A stretch of 64,000 bases of DNA from Rhynochetos jubatus (taxonomy: Eukaryota; Chordata; Aves; Eurypygiformes; Rhynochetidae), in assembly GCA_027574665.1 (NCBI GenBank), contig CM050651.1, forward strand, positions 2,047,501 through 2,111,500, written 5' to 3'. Each line of letters opens with the position of its first letter. Position 1 is the first letter of the stretch. The position numbers and the translations under genes are program-made. Shown here in pieces: positions 59,901 through 64,000 of the stretch. The notes beneath the pieces were generated by a model that was given only the letters and a program-made list of their open reading frames with translations, was not told the DNA's origin and made no database searches.

Positions 59901-60964
59901 AAAAGCTTAGCTTTTAAACCTTTTGCCGTTTTACCTCTTGGCAATGATTGTCCCAACAGGCTGAGAAGTCTAGAGAACACCATGGGATTCCATAGCAGAG
60001 GGGCTTAGCAACCTGGAGGGGATTCCTCATCTTTAACTGAAGCAATTCCTAGCCATTGCCTTTGAGATCATTGGAAATTTTGGGTACAGACACACAATCC
60101 AGCACAATCTAAGCATAACAAGTTATAAACCAAAAAGGGTAAAAACTAATGAATTTTACCTTGTGAAAGGGCAAGCTGACAGAGTATTGTGGCACATGCT
60201 AGAGGTTGTCATGTAGTGAGTTTCAATGTGTCATTTGCTCATTATCAGCTGTTACCTAAATCCAGCTTCTGAGTTTCTGTATATCAAGAATCCGCAGTTA
60301 CCCACTTGCCACTTCTCTTCTACTTACTGGCCACATTTCACACACTCGAGTTTGAGTACGATGGTCTTGTGACTTTAAAGTGTAGTTCAGCAGGAATTAT
60401 CCTCCCTTCAGAAGTGTGGAAAACAGGGAGGAGAATTTGTAATATATTATTAAAGTAATAAATAACATCCAAAATTCAGAGATAGCCCTCCCCCTTCACC
60501 CCCTGATGCTACAGACACTGTAAAATGATTTTCAGTAGTATATGAAAGTAGAGATTGTGCTTTTTCCCTGTAATCCATGCAAGATGATTTGTGATCCTGC
60601 TGGGTGAATGCCGTGTATGCTTCTGTGGGCGCTAGAGTGGGACAAGAGTCACAGGAGACAGCATAGGCTAGGGTAAGGTGATGGCAAATGTCTTGCTGGC
60701 CTGCGAGGAAACATGTATACAGCTGCTTGGGTGTTCATGCAAAGTACGGTCGTCTTGTGCCAGGACCAGAGCAGAGCCAGGCAAAGGGAGAATCTCAGGT
60801 GCTTCTGTGAACAGAGACAAGTAATACCCAAGGAAACACCATCAACTATTATGCTAAATTGGGTGGTTATAATCAAAGCATTAACTTAGTTAACTGTAGT
60901 TCAGCTTTCAGCAACAGAAGTAATCAAATATTCTGCTCTAAGTTGCATTGTCTAGTCTAAACTT
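56931..60964. other. gene-free interval near RNF150
   Basis: No exon or RNA gene is supported. On the minus strand about 57040-57310 and 56927-57127 are two consecutive open stretches in different frames, without a recognised family. Otherwise nothing distinctive was seen. Confidence 0.45.
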
Positions 60965-61800
60965 TAGTTCTTGTTAATGCCTTTATCCACTAGCTTAAAG
61001 AGCCTATTAGTACCTGCTGTTACATCCCTGTGACTGTGCTTACACAGTGTAAACATATTGCCTCTTTTCTTGAAAAGCTGAACAAACTGGGCACCTGAAA
61101 TTGCTCGTGGAGAGGAACTACCTCAAATTATTTTTAGGGTTCCTTTCTAAATCATCTCTAGTATTTCAACACCCTTTTAATGCAGATATTAAAACTGGAC
61201 AGCTTGCAGCATCTGTGTCTCTGATGCTTCATGCGTCCCTACTCCTACTTGTTACTCCTCTGAAACATCCGAGGATAGCTCTATCTCCTTTAGGCCCCTT
61301 TTCCCAAGGAGCATAGCACAACTCCTTCCTACTCTGACCCCCACATCCTTCCTTCCCTGTGTACAGAGTAAACTACACACTCCCCAGTTCTGCTGCAGAG
61401 TGGCTGGCAGTTTCGGCTGCCTGGAGTCATGGTTTTGCATTAGGTTCTATTAAAACACATTCTGTTTCAACTAAGCCCATCTTACCTTGTCCTTAATAGG
61501 TTACACGTGCAATGAGAATGTCGTGTCATTGAATAACACACTGTTCAAAATCCCGTTATGGCCATGGCTGTGTGACTTTGCTAACCACACTGATGATTTC
61601 CTTGCAAAAACATCAATCGTGTTTGCCTGGCAGGCCACTTCCCATAAAAACAAACTCTATCCATACACTGGATTTCTTCTCTCTTGTTTTTCTTGAGGTT
61701 GGTTAATGTTAGTCTAACCAGCCTGTAACTACCTGGTCACCATAATTAAGTTTTTCTGAATATTTTCAGGAAACTGAACACTCAATCTTTCAAGATTTTA
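60965..61800 (-). repeat. ancient CR1/L3-like LINE remnant (about 830 bp)
   Basis: Successive blocks match the order of an old CR1/L3 ORF2 on the complementary strand: TATTAAAACTGGACAGCTTG, CATCCGAGGATAGCTCTAT, CTATTAAAACACATTCTGTT, TGGCAGGCCACTTCCCATAA, and CTAACCAGCCTGTAACTACC with TGGTCACCATAATTAAG. Divergence is high, indels are many and coding capacity is lost. Similar sequence may continue weakly to about 62.4 kb. Confidence 0.68.
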
Positions 61801-63059
61801 CTGTTATGCCAAGATTTACTTGAAGTAGTGTCTGAGAACTGGTTATTCTCTCCACCCTCCTGCCTGCCCTTTTTCTGGCTCCGATGGTTTTTGTATGTTC
61901 TTAGGAGATGTTTCTTAATCTCTTCTATGAATCAATAATCTGGTGAACATGCCCTCCCTTTCTTTCCAAATATAAACCTGAAATACTTGTACCTTTCATG
62001 TATACATCTACACCTCATGTAGAGAGATATATATATGTATACCTCATTTATGCCTGTTTTGCTTTCTAATTATGCTTCTTACTCTACCAAATACACAAAT
62101 GCTTTATTGCCTATAGCCCTTCCAGGCATGGATTTTCCCCTTATGGCTTTTGTTTCCCTTATAAAATCTCAACACTTTCTAACATTGATTGCCATCTACT
62201 TTCATTTGTCAGTGTTAGTTCTAGATGGTATTTTTTTCTTCTTAGTTGCTGACTTCACTTCTCCACGGATGAGCTTTGAAGGAAAGTTGTTTTCTTGCTG
62301 GATGGTAGAGTTTTTAGCAATCCATATATTTCCCTGTAAGCATCTCCCCATTCTCCTGTATGTTTTTCTCCCAAATTCACTTTTTTCAATCTTGGGAAAA
62401 TAACTTTTTCTAAGCACAGAGAGAGAGAGAAAATGTGTATGTATAAAATACGGTTAAGGCTGTCATCTGTTTGCTTACATCAGTGGCAGCTGTGAACAAA
62501 CTGGAGACTGGCAAGTACTGACACTAGCAAGGTACGCTGGTGTCTCATCTGAGTTGAAAGGGAATGGTATTTCTAGCAGCAGATTTAATAGTGAAGGGGC
62601 TAAAACAGACAATATATATTAATCTTGTGGCACATCCTTCTGTTACTGAGCATGGTTATGGAAAAGCAGAATTTTTGCTACTCGCTCGCACTAGGACAGA
62701 CACACATAGTGTCAGTTGTTGTTTGACCCTTTGGAAAGGCATTTGGGTCTTGGCCAAAATTCATTTGGGGTGCCGTATACACTGCAAATCCACAGAGCTC
62801 AGCTTTCCCTGAGCCCAGTTAAGCTGCTCTGTCTGTGTCCATGGAGTTGGAGTGTTTCCAGAGAGCGGCTCTGTTATCCTTCGAGGCTTCAGCCTGGCGG
62901 TTCGCCGTGCTCCTGCCGGCCGGACACCCGGTTTTGGTAAACGTGCCCCTTGGCGTCACTCCGAAGAGGGCAGTAAGAGACGAATTCCTCTTGCATTTTA
63001 AAACCCGATAAACAAGCGGTTATGCCCCAGGGCCGCGTGGCCTAATGACGCTGTAGCAT
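61801..63059. other. intergenic stretch upstream of RNF150 island
   Basis: T-rich sequence to 62.4 kb may be a further decayed part of the old LINE. A (GA)n microsatellite follows at 62418-62431. From about 62.8 kb GC content climbs toward the RNF150 CpG island. A 122-codon frame at 62035-62403 has no domain and lies in the T-rich part. Confidence 0.4.
62418..62431 (+). repeat. (AG)n microsatellite
   Basis: Seven AG units follow TAAGCAC. It is short and unremarkable. Confidence 0.85.
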
Positions 63060-63597
63060 TCACACCTGCGATTTTTTGAAACTCACTCTACAGCAGCCAG
63101 AAAAAGGGGGGCGCGGGGGAAAAGCCAACTCGAGGGGCGGGAGGTGTGCCCGACGGGCTGCACCGCACCCCGCATCCGGGCTCCGCGGGCCCCGCTCCCC
63201 CGCGCTGCCGCCCTCGGCCGGCAGGTGCCGCCGCCGCGCCGCCCGCCTCCCCCCGCAGCCCGGGGCAGCGCAGCCCCTCCGTCGGGCCGGGCCCGCAGCG
63301 GCGCCGAGAGTGCGTGCGGGCGGCAATCCCCCGCCCCCCCGCCCCCGCGCCTTCCCCGCCCGGCGGCCCGCCGAGCAGCGCGGGGGGAGGCGGCTGTGCG
63401 GGCAGGGCGAGGGAGGGCAGCGGGGCAGGAGGAAGCGAGGGCGGGGACGGGGCCAGCCCGAGGAAATCAAGCGGCCCCGAGATGAATTAGGCGGCGGGCT
63501 GCAGAGGGGAGCCCCCCTCCCGCCCGCTCCCTTCCCGCAGGGCGCCCGGCGGGAGCAGCGCCGGCGCGCCACACGCGCGCGCACACAGACAGGCGGC

Positions 63598-63624
63598 GGG
63601 GGCGGGCCGGCCGGGGCGGGGGGG
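63598..63624 (+). promoter_or_regulatory. G-quadruplex motif in the RNF150 5' UTR
   Basis: Four G-runs of 5, 3, 4 and 7 bases are separated by loops of 1, 6 and 1 bases. It ends 15 bases before the chosen start codon on the coding strand, so it could form in the mRNA leader. Confidence 0.6.
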
Positions 63625-63639
63625 ACCCGGCAGATGAAG

Positions 63640-64000
63640 ATGGCAATGTCCGTGATCCAAGCGTGCCGCAGCCTGGCTCTCTCAACATGGCTGCTGTCCT
63701 TTTGTTTCGTGCATCTGCTGTGCCTGGACTTCACCGTGGCCGAGAAGGAGGAATGGTACACGGCCTTCGTCAACATCACCTACGCCGACCCGGCGGCCGG
63801 CAGCGCCGAGCTCCGCAGCGAGAAGAGCGAGTGCGGGCGTTACGGCGAGCAGTCGCCCAAGCAGGACGCCCGGGGGCAGGTGGCCGTCTCCGCCTCGCCC
63901 GCCGACCGCTACGCCTGCGACCCCGGCACCCGCTTCAACGCCCCGGCGCCGGGCAAGAGCTGGGTGGCCCTCATCCCGCGGGGCAACTGCACCTACAAGG
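63640..64000 (+). CDS. RNF150, N-terminal part (exon 1, cut by the window end)
   Basis: Start of a transmembrane E3 ubiquitin ligase of the PA-TM-RING (GRAIL-like) family. Only the first 120 residues are present; the rest of the PA domain, the membrane span and RING-H2 domain lie beyond the window. The protein opens MAMSVIQACRSLALSTW with a hydrophobic signal peptide to about residue 34, then EKEEWYTAFVNITYADP and GNCTYK, with N-glycosylation sequons at N45 and N116. It agrees closely with human RNF150 as recalled, but the Gly/Ala-rich stretch after the first sequon is shorter. The ATG at 63640 is preferred over an in-frame ATG at 63634. It has A at -3 and G at +4 and matches the mammalian start, whereas the upstream ATG has a weak context and would add only Met-Lys. 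Confidence 0.95.
   Translation, partial: MAMSVIQACRSLALSTWLLSFCFVHLLCLDFTVAEKEEWYTAFVNITYADPAAGSAELRSEKSECGRYGEQSPKQDARGQVAVSASPADRYACDPGTRFNAPAPGKSWVALIPRGNCTYK

Larger units (their letters stand above)
63060..64000 (+). promoter_or_regulatory. CpG island, RNF150 promoter and 5' UTR
   Basis: Extremely GC- and CpG-rich sequence starts near 63060 and runs through the first coding exon to the window end. No TATA box is evident, so initiation is probably dispersed. A G-quadruplex motif (63598-63624) and an alternating CG/CA stretch (about 63569-63588) lie just upstream of the start codon. Long open frames on both strands here are composition artefacts. Confidence 0.8.

Noticed and set aside
63144..63490. 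113-114 codon plus-strand frames upstream of RNF150
   Set aside because: Low-complexity Pro/Ala/Arg frames in the GC-rich leader. They could act as upstream frames if transcribed, but nothing supports a protein.
63060..63779. 239-codon minus-strand open frame
   Set aside because: It is antisense to the RNF150 leader and first exon, and is caused by stop-codon depletion in a CpG island.

Overview
This window is vertebrate nuclear DNA, most likely from a bird. It is gene-poor, AT-leaning sequence with two CpG islands and scattered chicken-repeat-1 (CR1) LINE fragments, recognised by the CR1 3' tail (ATTCTATG repeats next to TTGGAAGGGACCTTAAAGATC on the complementary strand). The species cannot be fixed from the sequence alone. 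No bacterial-type operon, CRISPR array or tRNA gene was seen.

Two genes are supported. ZNF330 (zinc finger protein 330, nucleolar autoantigen NOA36) lies on the minus strand. All nine coding exons can be placed between 31717 (start codon) and 23114 (stop codon). Every junction is GT-AG, and together they encode an intact 321-residue protein. A CpG island at about 35690-36420 is the probable promoter and non-coding first exon. At the right edge, on the plus strand, the first coding exon of RNF150 (a transmembrane PA-domain RING E3 ligase) begins at 63640 inside a second CpG island and runs off the window. The two genes are head to head about 27 kb apart. From memory, this is the same neighbourhood and orientation as on human chromosome 4q31.

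Layout: 1-22.4 kb is gene-free sequence downstream of ZNF330, with a tail-to-tail CR1 cluster near 5 kb and smaller CR1 pieces at 10.9 and 12.8 kb. 22.4-36.4 kb is ZNF330, from 3' UTR to promoter. 36.4-63.0 kb is the gene-free interval between the two promoters. It holds CR1 copies at 41.8-42.6, 50.3-50.8, 51.9-52.0 and 56.1-56.3 kb, two much older CR1/L3-like remnants at 55.7-56.9 and 61.0-61.8 kb, and AT-rich homeobox-like blocks that could be conserved non-coding elements. 63.06-64.0 kb is the RNF150 promoter and first exon.

No previously undescribed genetic system is visible. The items most worth a second look are a 20-nt ZNF330 micro-exon, several perfect inverted repeats (two tied to CR1 copies), G-quadruplex motifs, a cluster of octamer motifs, and candidate conserved non-coding blocks between the two genes.
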